DNA from: Changpingibacter yushuensis
Lineage (GTDB): Bacteria; Actinomycetota; Actinomycetes; Actinomycetales; Actinomycetaceae
Reading direction: 5' to 3'
NCBI RefSeq assembly: GCF_014041995.1
Contig: NZ_CP059492.1
Location: 992,001 to 1,056,000, forward strand
Length of the DNA: 64,000 bases
In this document: positions 25,026 through 33,389 of the stretch, one piece after another
Position numbering within the stretch: position 1 is the stretch's first letter
How the letters are laid out: every line of letters starts with the position of its first letter
Notes under the pieces: model-generated
The model's database searches: none
What the model was told of the DNA's origin: nothing
What the model saw: the letters and a program-made list of their open reading frames with translations, nothing else
Made by a program: the position numbers and the translations under genes

Positions 25026-25724
25026 GTGAGCACCCCATACGCTGAAGAAGACCATCCACGAGACCCCCACGGGCAGTGGATGTCCACGTGCACGCGCAAT
25101 AGCGCATCACGCGTGACACTCGCCGCTGCGGACACGCATTCTCCTGACGAAGAAGTCCTGCGTGCAGCACAATCCATGTTCACCAACCCTGTGCGTTCCG
25201 TCATCGAGCATCACCTCGAACCGATCGCGGGTGTGGACCACGAATACGCCGGCGTCATTGACTCCCTCCACGTGCGTCTTCACTTATCCCCATCCATGAC
25301 CATCGCCGAGGCAAAGGACCCCATCCACGGTGTCGAAGCGACCATGCGCACTCACGTCTATGAAGGGTTCTCCGTGATAGTGCGTTGGATGACCGAAGAG
25401 CGGGAAGAGAGCCACCACATACTCCCTTCCGGTGAGACATGTGATGTCCTCGAGTCCCACCAGTCAGGCCGTAATGTCCGCACACGCCAGCCGAATGGGG
25501 ACGTTCGTTTCGAGTTCCTGTCAGCCGATGAGGCAACCTACATCACGGCGGATGAAGAGTATCCAAACGTCTATGTCGCCCATGACGGCTCGACATACAC
25601 CCAAGGCGAAGTCGACAAAACGTTCGGCCCCGAGTGTTGCTTCCATACAGATTTTGACCCCAAGGCCTTTTCTACGCCCGCCGTGTTTCATGTGTCAGGT
25701 TTTCCGCACACAAGGGAGATATGA
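25026..25724 (+). CDS. Tagged protein with both tags (HPRDPHGQW type)
   Basis: 232 residues. N-tag of the second subtype, EEDHPRDPHGQW then NSASRVTL. C-tag YTQGEVDKTFGPECCFHTDFD. The body contains a repeated beta-rich layout like the other C-tagged proteins (FSVIVRWMTEEREESHHILP). The stop overlaps the ATG of the sortase gene (ATGA), and the sortase motif lies inside its 3' end, so the sortase is both coupled and separately promoted. Confidence 0.66.
   Translation: MSTPYAEEDHPRDPHGQWMSTCTRNSASRVTLAAADTHSPDEEVLRAAQSMFTNPVRSVIEHHLEPIAGVDHEYAGVIDSLHVRLHLSPSMTIAEAKDPIHGVEATMRTHVYEGFSVIVRWMTEEREESHHILPSGETCDVLESHQSGRNVRTRQPNGDVRFEFLSADEATYITADEEYPNVYVAHDGSTYTQGEVDKTFGPECCFHTDFDPKAFSTPAVFHVSGFPHTREI
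25704..25711 (+). promoter_or_regulatory. CCGCACAC motif 9 nt before the sortase ATG
   Basis: Octamer, AAGGGAGAT, ATG 25721. It is embedded in the coding end of the preceding gene. Confidence 0.6.
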
Positions 25725-26413
25725 GCATGTCGACCTTGAATACCACGCGGCCCCACAGATGGTGGGTTATCGCGCTTTCATGCGTTGTCATTCTCGCCAT
25801 GGTGGGCGGCGTCTTCCTCATCTGTGAAGGATTGAAGAAGACCCCAGTGGAATCCATGCCACTTCCCACCCAGACATACTCAGTATCCCCTGAAGAAGCG
25901 ATCGAATCCGCGCAGGCACAAGTCGGCGGTGACACAGATTTCAGCGTCGACGACATGACTGGCCCCTCCATCTGGATACCGGCCCTCGACGCATATGCGC
26001 CAATCGTTGCCCAAACGGCATTCGAAGATTCCAAGTACAGCGGATTTCAAACACTTGTCATTCCTTCGAACCCACAGACAGCCGCATGGTATGCGGACGG
26101 TGGGCCTTTAGCTGGTGGGACTGACGGGACAACACTCGTTGCTGCCCATGTCGCCACCGCCGCGAACAGAGGGGTCTTTTGGGGCATTGAGAACGTGTCT
26201 GCTGGCTCAGTCATATGGACAAAAGACGAAGAGGGAACCCTTCAAGAATGGGCCGTCACCCACATGTGGGTCGCCGAACACCAAGCATTCCCGCAAGAGT
26301 ACTTCGCCTCCACCGGAGAGCGGCGCTTAGTTGTGACGACATGTGGGGGGAGCGTGAACGACCAGGGCTATTACGAACAGAACATCTTTCTGATTGCAAC
26401 ACCAGTTCTATGA
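25721..26413 (+). CDS. Sortase (class E/F-like) with unusual active site
   Basis: 230 residues. N-terminal membrane helix (WWVIALSCVVILAMVGGVFLI) then an extracellular sortase barrel: SIWIPALDAYAPIV, TLVAAHVATAANRGVFWG with the catalytic His, and RRLVVTTCGGSVN with the catalytic Cys. In class E/F sortases the Arg normally follows in a YRxN-type stretch; here the equivalent reads GYYEQNIFLIA, with no Arg. The enzyme may use another Arg, have altered activity, or be non-catalytic. It sits in a surface-protein cluster and could anchor the LAHTG adhesin. Confidence 0.8.
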   Translation: MSMSTLNTTRPHRWWVIALSCVVILAMVGGVFLICEGLKKTPVESMPLPTQTYSVSPEEAIESAQAQVGGDTDFSVDDMTGPSIWIPALDAYAPIVAQTAFEDSKYSGFQTLVIPSNPQTAAWYADGGPLAGGTDGTTLVAAHVATAANRGVFWGIENVSAGSVIWTKDEEGTLQEWAVTHMWVAEHQAFPQEYFASTGERRLVVTTCGGSVNDQGYYEQNIFLIATPVL

Positions 26414-26447
26414 CCACACGCCCATGTCCTACTTTCAAGGAGTATTT

Positions 26448-28157
26448 GTGAACACGGCACTCACATCCCGACACGGGAAACTGTTACACGTCATGGGGTC
26501 CCTGACCCTCGTCGCCGCACTGGCCATGGGTAACATACCCGCTGCACAAGCCGCCAGCTACGACTCAGATGCAACGATCGACCAGATCGTCATGTTCTCT
26601 GACTACGACAACCTCACAGCAAACTACCCGTCGGCCATCAAGCAGAACCAGTCCATCGCTGTTTCCATCAACAACGCGAACTACAACACCTCGCGCGCAA
26701 AGACAGCTGTCTCGGATGCGTCGATCAAGTTGTCGAACGTCTCTCCGGCTCTTGGGACAAAACTGGGCGCGTATTTCAACGAACTTCTGTCCGCAGGAAA
26801 ACTCCCCAAGACAAAGGCCATGCTCGAAGGGGAGACCCCCGGTATGGAAGTTGATGATGCGTCGTCCAAGACCGCAAAAACGCACTTCAATGTGGCGCGC
26901 CCCTTCACATCAAATATCGGCATCAAGAAGGTATCCTCCTCCTCGGTCTACAGCGTCGGAGCTCTCAGCTTCCCATCTGGACACGCACGGACCTTCCAAG
27001 TAGAGGCTCTCGGGCTGGCAACGCTGCTCCCTGAGCTTGCACCACAACTGTTGGCTCGCGGTGCCGAAGGTGGGGAGTCCCGGGTCGTCCTTGGCGTGCA
27101 CTACCCACTCGACGTCATCGCCGGGAAAGCAATGGGCACCCGTATGGTCGCTCAGCGCTGGGCCGATAAGGACTACCGCACGAACGTCATCCTCCCCGCA
27201 CAAAAGGAACTCCGGGCAGCACTCGAGTCCAAGTGTGGCATGAGTATCGCCAAGTGCGTTGCCTCCGATACTGCATGGAAGAGCGACGAGGCTTCCGTGA
27301 CACAGGCAACCTCGCTCATGACCTTTGGCTTCACCAAGACAGGGAAGAGCGGTGTTGCTCTTGAGGTTCCTGAAGGCGCTGAAGATCTTCTCCTGACCAC
27401 ATTCCCGAACCTGACAGACGAACAGCGTCGCCAAGTTCTCGCGCTCACTGCCACCGATTCGGGTTACCCCCTCGACCTATCAGGGGCCACGAAAGTCTCT
27501 TCGAAAGTCACCTCTGAAGACATTGGTTGGACCCGTCTAAACCTGGCGACAGCTATGACCTCCACCCCAATCGTTCAGTCTGACGGCTCCATCAAGCTGT
27601 CGACCGGATCCTCCACAACAGAATCATCGACCCCCTCCGCGACACCGAGTGCATCAACAAGCCCATCTGCATCGGCCACCGCGACCTCTACCCCAACCCC
27701 AACAACCACCACGGCAGTGCCACCACTGACTGCTCGATACCGTTCCCACGTTGCCAGCCTTGGATGGCTCGGATACGTGGAGAGCACCACCAAATCAGGA
27801 GACGGAAAGCATCAAATCGAAGCTATCCGAATCAAACTCGACGGCGTGCAGGTACGCGCCCACGTGCAAAAGAAGGGCTGGACATCTTGGGTCGGTTCAG
27901 GCGAAACGGCCGGAACAACAGGGAAAGCCCTTCGCGCCGAAGCCATCAGCATCAAGCTGACCGGTACGAATGCGTCCAAGTACGACATCTACTACCGCGT
28001 GGAGGTTGACGGACTCGGATGGCTCGGATGGGCCAAAAACGGCGCGAACGCTGGCACCACCGGCTACGCGAAAAAGATGCTCAACTACCAAGTTGTCGTT
28101 GTTGCAAAGGGTAGCGCTGCTCCCGGATCAACAAGCGGGGCTGTCAAGTCCAAGTAG
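26448..28157 (+). CDS. Secreted PAP2 acid phosphatase with ChW-like repeats
   Basis: 569 residues from GTG 26448, chosen because TTTCAAGGAG lies 5 nt upstream. Signal peptide (VMGSLTLVAALAMGNIPAAQA). The PAP2 catalytic core is complete: KTAKTHFNVARPF (K-x6-RP), SFPSGHARTF (PSGH), SRVVLGVHYPLD (SR-x5-H-x3-D). A Thr/Ser/Pro linker is followed by two or three ChW-type repeats (SLGWLGYV ... GDGKHQIEAIRIKL; KGWTSWVGSGETAGTTG; GLGWLGWAKNGANAGTTG), likely for cell-surface binding. Expected role: extracellular dephosphorylation or lipid phosphatase at the envelope. It is a surface-cluster gene downstream of the sortase. Confidence 0.82.
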   Translation: MNTALTSRHGKLLHVMGSLTLVAALAMGNIPAAQAASYDSDATIDQIVMFSDYDNLTANYPSAIKQNQSIAVSINNANYNTSRAKTAVSDASIKLSNVSPALGTKLGAYFNELLSAGKLPKTKAMLEGETPGMEVDDASSKTAKTHFNVARPFTSNIGIKKVSSSSVYSVGALSFPSGHARTFQVEALGLATLLPELAPQLLARGAEGGESRVVLGVHYPLDVIAGKAMGTRMVAQRWADKDYRTNVILPAQKELRAALESKCGMSIAKCVASDTAWKSDEASVTQATSLMTFGFTKTGKSGVALEVPEGAEDLLLTTFPNLTDEQRRQVLALTATDSGYPLDLSGATKVSSKVTSEDIGWTRLNLATAMTSTPIVQSDGSIKLSTGSSTTESSTPSATPSASTSPSASATATSTPTPTTTTAVPPLTARYRSHVASLGWLGYVESTTKSGDGKHQIEAIRIKLDGVQVRAHVQKKGWTSWVGSGETAGTTGKALRAEAISIKLTGTNASKYDIYYRVEVDGLGWLGWAKNGANAGTTGYAKKMLNYQVVVVAKGSAAPGSTSGAVKSK

Positions 28158-28205
28158 GTCTGCGCGGACTCTTTACGCGCACACACCAAAAAGAAAGGAA
28201 ACCAG

Positions 28206-31088
28206 ATGAGTCCCACAACACTCAAGAGGCCTTCCCGGCTTCTTGCGGGGATCACTGCGCTGATGTTGACGGGAAGTGCACTCGCGCTCCCAGTCGCGGC
28301 ATTAGCCGTTTCAAACCCGGCAGAAACGCTGGGCGCGGCGGCACAACCGTTCTATGCCTACGTGAAGGCAGGAGAAACTGTCTCTGTTAAGGTCGATACG
28401 GCCGAAGCAAGCTGGGTCCGCGACAACACCGGCGCTCAGACCAACCTTGTCAAGGGTAAGGTCACTGAGCTTGAAGCCACCTCCGATGGTGTGTGGCAAA
28501 TCTTCGTTGGCGGTGACCGCGTCGCAACCTCGGTGACACCCAAGGAATTGCAGCCATTTGATATTCAAGTGATGAGCGGACAGTCCGAACAAGAAGGACG
28601 CATCTGGACCGAGCGTCTCTCGATGCTCCAGGATGGTGGTTCTTCCGTCCAAGACGGCGCTGACCTGACCTTCTGGGCGATCAACGACTCAGGCTACGAG
28701 TACAAGATCGACCTCGCCAACTACAACGGTGTGAACTCGGCTATCGAGTTCGATGCCGTGGGTAACGTGGAAGATGACTCGTGCATCTCTTCGTTCGCCT
28801 CCGCTGAGATCGCAGGCGACGGCGATGAATGGGAGGTTCGTCCCGATTGCGCCGGAAAGTACCGGTTGTTCTTTGAAGAGCCGTCTTCCGAGTTGCCTGA
28901 CCAAGCAACCGTCGTCAACTCCTACAGTGCTGACGGGGCGAATAAGACCGTGTGGGTCAAGCCTGATCCGTTGGACGCGGCTGCGCTGGTATCGGGAACG
29001 ACACTCAGCTTCACCCAAGGCAGCAATCCAGCATCCCTTGGCGGCACGTTCAACATCTCTGTCCCCGAACGTTTCTCCGGCACCGCGATTCTCGAAATCG
29101 ACGTTGATGGCAATGGCTCCTACGACGACGACATTGACGTGTCTCATCGTGTGGCAGCATTCGACTCCAGCACGAGCACCTCTGCCCACTGGACGTGGGA
29201 TGGTACAGATGGTCAGGGCAACGCAATCAATGCGTGCACTGCCACCCCATCAGCTCGCGTCGTCTTCGACCGAGTGGGAACCGTCCATGTCCTGTCTGAA
29301 GACGTGGAAAACCGTTCTGGTGGCATCACGATCACCAAGATCAACGGTGACCAAGCCGGAGACACGACCGTCTACTGGAACGATTCTGACTTGGGCGACA
29401 CCTACTCCAACGCGGATGGAACCCAGCGCACCCGTATCGACGTGGAAGCAAACCGTGTCAACAACTCCCAAACGGGTGTTGATTCATCGGCAGGCGTCCA
29501 CAAGTGGTCTGCTCCAACCAGTAGCTCGAACATGTCGTGGGGCGACCGACGCATGATCGACGACTGGACCTACACGATCCTCCCTGAAGGAACGGCAGCT
29601 GCTTCTGTTGCTGTGGCATCGACACTCGATTCCTGCTCTTCACTGGCCATCGAAAAGGAAGCTGTCTCCACAACCAACATCACTGACACAACCGCGACCG
29701 TGCAGTGGCTTGTCACTGCACACAACACCTCGGATGTGACCGCGACCGACGTTGTTGCCGCCGATGTTTTCCCGGAAGGGATTGTCGACGGGCAGACCGA
29801 AGTCCTCAACGTTTCCGCCGGCACGTTTGACGTCGAAACGGGTGTCTGGACGATCGGAACGATGGAAGCTGGGGGCGAGGAGTCTCTCGCCTTCACAACC
29901 GTCGTCGAGCGCGACAAGGATGCAGAGACCACCGTGACCAACCGTGTGTCGATCGCCAACCCTGACAACCCCTTCGGGCCGGAGAACGAGGACCAGTGCA
30001 CCGACGACACGCTCAACCAGTGTGACGAAGACACGGTGACGATTCCGCCAACACAGACGGCAACACTCGCCATCGAAAAGAAGGCTGTTTCCACCTCGGA
30101 CATCACCGATACAACTGCAACTGTTGAGTGGCTCATTACCGCTCACAACACCTCGGACGTAACCGCGACCGACGTTGTTGCCAGCGATGTCTTCCCGGAA
30201 GGGATTCTCGATGGACAGACCGAGCTCGTGGGAGTCTCCACAGGCACGTTTGATACCGAAACTGGCGAATGGACCATTGGGACCATGGATGCTGGTGCAC
30301 AAGCAACCTTGTCGTTCACGACTGTTGTCGAGCGCGACAAGGACGCAAACACGACGATCACTAACCGTGTGTCGATCGCCAACCCTGACAACCCCTTTGG
30401 CCCGGAGGACGAGGACCAGTGCACCGACGACACACTCAACCAGTGTGACGAGGACGCTGTCACGATTCCGCCAACACAGACGGCAACTCTCGCCATCGAG
30501 AAGGCCGCCGTCGACGTCACAGACGTAACCGACACAACCGCAACTGTTGAGTGGCTCATTACCGCTCACAACACCTCGGACGTAACCGCGACCGACGTTG
30601 TTGCCACCGACGTTTTCCCGCAAGGGATTCTCGATGGACAGACGGAGCTTCTCGATGTCTCAGTCGGAACATTCGATGCTGATGCAGGCGTGTGGACGAT
30701 CGGAACCATGGAAGCCGGACAGCGTGAAACCTTGAGCTTCACAACTGTTGTCGAGCGCGACAAGTCCGCAGAGACCACGGTCACCAATCGTGTGTCGATC
30801 GCCAACCCTGACAACCCCTTCGGGCCGGAGGACGAGAACCAGTGCACCGACGACACACTCAACCAGTGTGACCAGGACACGGTTGTTATCCCGGTGACGA
30901 CACCAGAAACTCCCGCTACCCCCGAAAGTGGTGGCGGAAAGGGTGCTGTCACTGGCGTGGCCTTTGACGAGACCAACCCGGCCCTTGTCGGACTCGGCGT
31001 GTTGCTTGCGCTGGGAGCAGCCGGTGGAGGCGTCTATCTCTACCGTAAGAATCGCAATCACACACTCAGCACCGACGACACTGAGTAA
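28206..31088 (+). CDS. Surface protein with three DUF11-like repeats and C-terminal membrane anchor
   Basis: 960 residues, ATG after AAGAAAGGAAACC. Signal peptide (LLAGITALMLTGSALALPVAALA). Residues ~30-475 are a unique extracellular head. Then come three near-identical 141-residue DUF11-like repeats (LAIEKEAVSTTNITDTTATV ... NRVSIANPDNPFGPENEDQC ... TVTIPPTQTAT), each with two cysteines (DQCTDDTLNQC) that may pair. The C-terminus has a membrane helix (LVGLGVLLALGAAGGGVYLY) and RKNRN, but no LPxTG-like pentapeptide in front of it, so it is likely membrane-anchored and not sorted. DUF11 repeats are extracellular stalks. A strong terminator follows. Confidence 0.78.
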   Translation: MSPTTLKRPSRLLAGITALMLTGSALALPVAALAVSNPAETLGAAAQPFYAYVKAGETVSVKVDTAEASWVRDNTGAQTNLVKGKVTELEATSDGVWQIFVGGDRVATSVTPKELQPFDIQVMSGQSEQEGRIWTERLSMLQDGGSSVQDGADLTFWAINDSGYEYKIDLANYNGVNSAIEFDAVGNVEDDSCISSFASAEIAGDGDEWEVRPDCAGKYRLFFEEPSSELPDQATVVNSYSADGANKTVWVKPDPLDAAALVSGTTLSFTQGSNPASLGGTFNISVPERFSGTAILEIDVDGNGSYDDDIDVSHRVAAFDSSTSTSAHWTWDGTDGQGNAINACTATPSARVVFDRVGTVHVLSEDVENRSGGITITKINGDQAGDTTVYWNDSDLGDTYSNADGTQRTRIDVEANRVNNSQTGVDSSAGVHKWSAPTSSSNMSWGDRRMIDDWTYTILPEGTAAASVAVASTLDSCSSLAIEKEAVSTTNITDTTATVQWLVTAHNTSDVTATDVVAADVFPEGIVDGQTEVLNVSAGTFDVETGVWTIGTMEAGGEESLAFTTVVERDKDAETTVTNRVSIANPDNPFGPENEDQCTDDTLNQCDEDTVTIPPTQTATLAIEKKAVSTSDITDTTATVEWLITAHNTSDVTATDVVASDVFPEGILDGQTELVGVSTGTFDTETGEWTIGTMDAGAQATLSFTTVVERDKDANTTITNRVSIANPDNPFGPEDEDQCTDDTLNQCDEDAVTIPPTQTATLAIEKAAVDVTDVTDTTATVEWLITAHNTSDVTATDVVATDVFPQGILDGQTELLDVSVGTFDADAGVWTIGTMEAGQRETLSFTTVVERDKSAETTVTNRVSIANPDNPFGPEDENQCTDDTLNQCDQDTVVIPVTTPETPATPESGGGKGAVTGVAFDETNPALVGLGVLLALGAAGGGVYLYRKNRNHTLSTDDTE
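29643..30911 (+). repeat. Three tandem 423-bp coding repeats
   Basis: Units begin at 29643, 30066 and 30489, with the same GCCATCGA start and long stretches of near identity (for example CGTGTGTCGATCGCCAACCC in each). They encode the DUF11-like stalk and are liable to length variation by recombination. Confidence 0.85.
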
Positions 31089-31100
31089 TCTTCCCTAACC

Positions 31101-31146
31101 GAAACAGGGGACGTTTCCAGTCGATTCTGGGAACGTCCCCTGTTTC
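31101..31146 (+). terminator. Strong hairpin terminator
   Basis: 20-bp stem with one mismatch (arms start GAAACAGGGGACG and end CGTCCCCTGTTTC), 6-nt loop, downstream of the DUF11 protein gene. Confidence 0.75.
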
Positions 31147-31291
31147 GTGTGCGGTACGAGGCGCCCCACACATAACGCCTAGAACGACGACACTGACCGC
31201 GTCGCCCAACTGGAAAGGGACACCCCCCGACCTCTTCCGACAGATCTCGACATGATCCGGTTTAACGACAGCGGTGAATTGCCCCGGCTAC

Positions 31292-31299
31292 CCGCACAC
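31292..31299 (+). promoter_or_regulatory. CCGCACAC motif 9 nt before ATG 31309
   Basis: Octamer, AAAGAAGGT, ATG. Confidence 0.65.
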
Positions 31300-31308
31300 A
31301 AAGAAGGT

Positions 31309-31917
31309 ATGACCACACACCTTGAATACGCCGCCATCGTCAACCTCGCGTTGGGCGTGGACGAGCATCCAGACCAGTACAATCTCACCGCCTTCCATGA
31401 GGAAGGGTATTCCGGACTCAACGGCATCGTTGATGGGCACGACGTGACGTTGATCCACGATGCCGACGGGAGCATCACAATCCTTATCTTCGATGAAAGT
31501 GGCGTCGGAAAGCAGATGCAGATTGTTCATAGCGCCGATGGGGGAGCCTCCTACCACCTGAGCCTCGACAATGTCGGCGCGATCAGGCACATGTCCGAAG
31601 CATCTGGGGCGAGCCTGGACTACATTGGCGGACCACGCCCCACCTCTGATGTCTCCATCCGGCGTATCTCGCCAACCGGTGATGTCAGCTTTGAGTACTT
31701 CTCCCATGAGGGAGGACAGTCAATCTGCGTCAGTGGGCGCTCAGGTCTCCCCGGCTCGTATGTGGCGACAAACATCGTGTCTCACGACGTTCGAGTCCTC
31801 ACCCAAGAGTCTCTCGACCAGATGTTCGGTCCCCAATGTTGCTTCCACTCCTCATTCGACGAGGCAACATTCGATGAGAACGCCGCCTTCCTCCGTGAGG
31901 GTAGTGCTCGGCTATGA
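31309..31917 (+). CDS. C-tagged protein without N-tag
   Basis: 202 residues, MTTHLEYAAIVNLALGVDEH. Beta-rich body (GIVDGHDVTLIHDADGSITI). The C-tag is LTQESLDQMFGPQCCFHSSFD then EATFDENAAFL. The 62 nt encoding most of the C-tag (31824-31885) are identical to 42495-42556 in another tagged gene, although the rest differs. The stop overlaps the ATG of the next gene (ATGA). Confidence 0.65.
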   Translation: MTTHLEYAAIVNLALGVDEHPDQYNLTAFHEEGYSGLNGIVDGHDVTLIHDADGSITILIFDESGVGKQMQIVHSADGGASYHLSLDNVGAIRHMSEASGASLDYIGGPRPTSDVSIRRISPTGDVSFEYFSHEGGQSICVSGRSGLPGSYVATNIVSHDVRVLTQESLDQMFGPQCCFHSSFDEATFDENAAFLREGSARL

Positions 31918-32573
31918 CTGTCACCTGCCACGAGTCCACTTCTACGCTTCCTTCTTCTGTACAGGTGTCTCTCGCGCATCTCATCACGCGTGACCCGTGG
32001 GATTTCCAACGATCGTGCGGGATGGGAATGTTCACGGAAGAGGAAGAGAGCGGGTTCTCCGGCACGATCGGTGAGCTCCGCATCGGTTATGTGTGCCACC
32101 GGGGAGAACAGTGTGTCGTCATTGAACGCGCCAACCATGCGGTGTTTGCACTGACCACCCGTACAGACGGATTCATCTGCGAGGTACCCAACCACTTCAC
32201 ATACGAAGTTCACGGGGGCATCACCTATGAGACCATCCATGGAGCATCGCATTCCCTGAACATTCGCGTCACGTTCTCTCACGAACGCGTCCGTCTGCGT
32301 CACATCGCACCGTTCACGCTCGAGGTTGATAACACGCAGCCCAATCCCATCCTCGACGTCTGCCCGTCGGAGGATGGTTCGGGGTCGTACACCGTGTATG
32401 ACAGGGACGCCGGCACATCACAGATAATCGACCAGGACGAGGTTGACCGTCGCTTCGGTCCCGAATGCTGTCTGCATTCCAGCTTCGACACGTCGGTATT
32501 CGACACCTTGAAGAATTATGTTCTCACGGGTGAGTCCGAGCTTCATTTGCTGGGCTTCGGACGCAGTATTTGA
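31914..32573 (+). CDS. C-tagged protein, second of a coupled pair
   Basis: 219 residues, coupled to the preceding gene by ATGA. No N-tag. The C-tag is diverged: IDQDEVDRRFGPECCLHSSFD, with Leu for Phe in the CCFH core. The body is beta-rich like its neighbours. It lies immediately before the convergent defence cassette (32614-38366), which appears to have inserted into the tagged-gene cluster at this point. Confidence 0.62.
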   Translation: MTVTCHESTSTLPSSVQVSLAHLITRDPWDFQRSCGMGMFTEEEESGFSGTIGELRIGYVCHRGEQCVVIERANHAVFALTTRTDGFICEVPNHFTYEVHGGITYETIHGASHSLNIRVTFSHERVRLRHIAPFTLEVDNTQPNPILDVCPSEDGSGSYTVYDRDAGTSQIIDQDEVDRRFGPECCLHSSFDTSVFDTLKNYVLTGESELHLLGFGRSI

Positions 32574-32613
32574 TGGCTCAAGCTCGGCCAGTTCAATAGG
32601 ATTCAGAACGCTC

Positions 32614-33126
32614 CTAATAGGCTTGGTCGGTAGCCTCGTCAAGCGTAGGCACTGAGTCATGCATGTCTTCGGCGTAATACATGACATCGGACAGCAACGT
32701 GTATGCTTTATCGAGCATCGTGGCTAGATCTGGGAAATCCACGTATTCTTTGGTTTCCGGAAGAGATCCTGCGCATCGGAACGCCGTTCCGGATCTGTCA
32801 GCCTCATGTAACATCACGATCATGTTTTCGACCGATTTCGGGAACGGTTCTGGCAGGTCCAGCGCCGTGTAGTGCTTCTTCACTTGGTCCAAAAGCTTGT
32901 GGAGATCGTGCCCCAGCTTGTTCTTCAAGTATTCTTCTGAGTCGGATTGCCTGAGCTCAGGTGCTCGCCCGTCCACGTAATTGGCTCTCAGCGCGACAAA
33001 GCACCGAATCATGTTCTTCAACTGAAGCTCGAACGCCTGTCGGTAAAGAGTCGCACAAGCGGTCAGGATGGATGCAAGAACCCAGCCGGAGCGGGATCGC
33101 CGGATTACGTTGATACCGGCTATCAA
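32614..33126 (-). CDS. HEPN-like helical protein, possibly truncated
   Basis: 170 residues, all-helical. The segment LYRQAFELQLKNMI followed by LGHDLHKLLDQV resembles the start of HEPN-type domains, but I see no RxxxxH catalytic motif. The N-terminus (MIAGINVIRRSRSGWVL) lacks a convincing ribosome-binding site, and full-length relatives would be expected to be longer, so it may be a 5'-truncated remnant. It is oriented with the restriction-modification genes but separated from them by a terminator. It may be an accessory defence or toxin-like gene. Confidence 0.45.
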   Translation of the reverse strand: MIAGINVIRRSRSGWVLASILTACATLYRQAFELQLKNMIRCFVALRANYVDGRAPELRQSDSEEYLKNKLGHDLHKLLDQVKKHYTALDLPEPFPKSVENMIVMLHEADRSGTAFRCAGSLPETKEYVDFPDLATMLDKAYTLLSDVMYYAEDMHDSVPTLDEATDQAY

Positions 33127-33297
33127 CTGGGATTTCTCGCTGGCCCAGTTGCTTGGGGATCGGGCTGCCTAACCGTCGAGAGTAGGGTTCTTCGCTATCG
33201 CGGCTGGCTTCCGTAGAGGGGTGAACCAGTCGGGATTTCGCGCGCAGTAATAGCTAAGCAGCAGATAGCTACAACAGAAATAACTAGCGTAAACGTC

Positions 33298-33342
33298 GCG
33301 CTGCTCCTTTCCCGCAGGAGTTCGGGAGAAAGGAACAGCGCA
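33298..33342 (-). terminator. Hairpin terminator after the type III restriction gene
   Basis: Arms GCTGCTCCTTTC and GAAAGGAACAGC around a GC-rich loop, placed just downstream (minus strand) of the res gene. The rest of the gap 33127-33389 shows nothing I recognise. Confidence 0.6.
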
Positions 33343-33389
33343 AAGACGTGCTAACGATCAGAGTGCCGCGTTTACAAGGCTCCTATTTG

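Noticed and set aside
28170..28185. GCGCACAC upstream of the DUF11 protein gene
   Set aside because: One base off the octamer. The gene has a normal Shine-Dalgarno, so I did not count it as a motif copy.
28206..31088. LPxTG-type sorting signal in the DUF11 protein
   Set aside because: There is a membrane helix and basic tail but no pentapeptide of LPxTG or LAxTG type in front of it.
31147..31154. CCGCACAC on the minus strand after the terminator
   Set aside because: Its inferred +1 lies within the terminator stem and no minus-strand gene follows. Taken as a chance copy.
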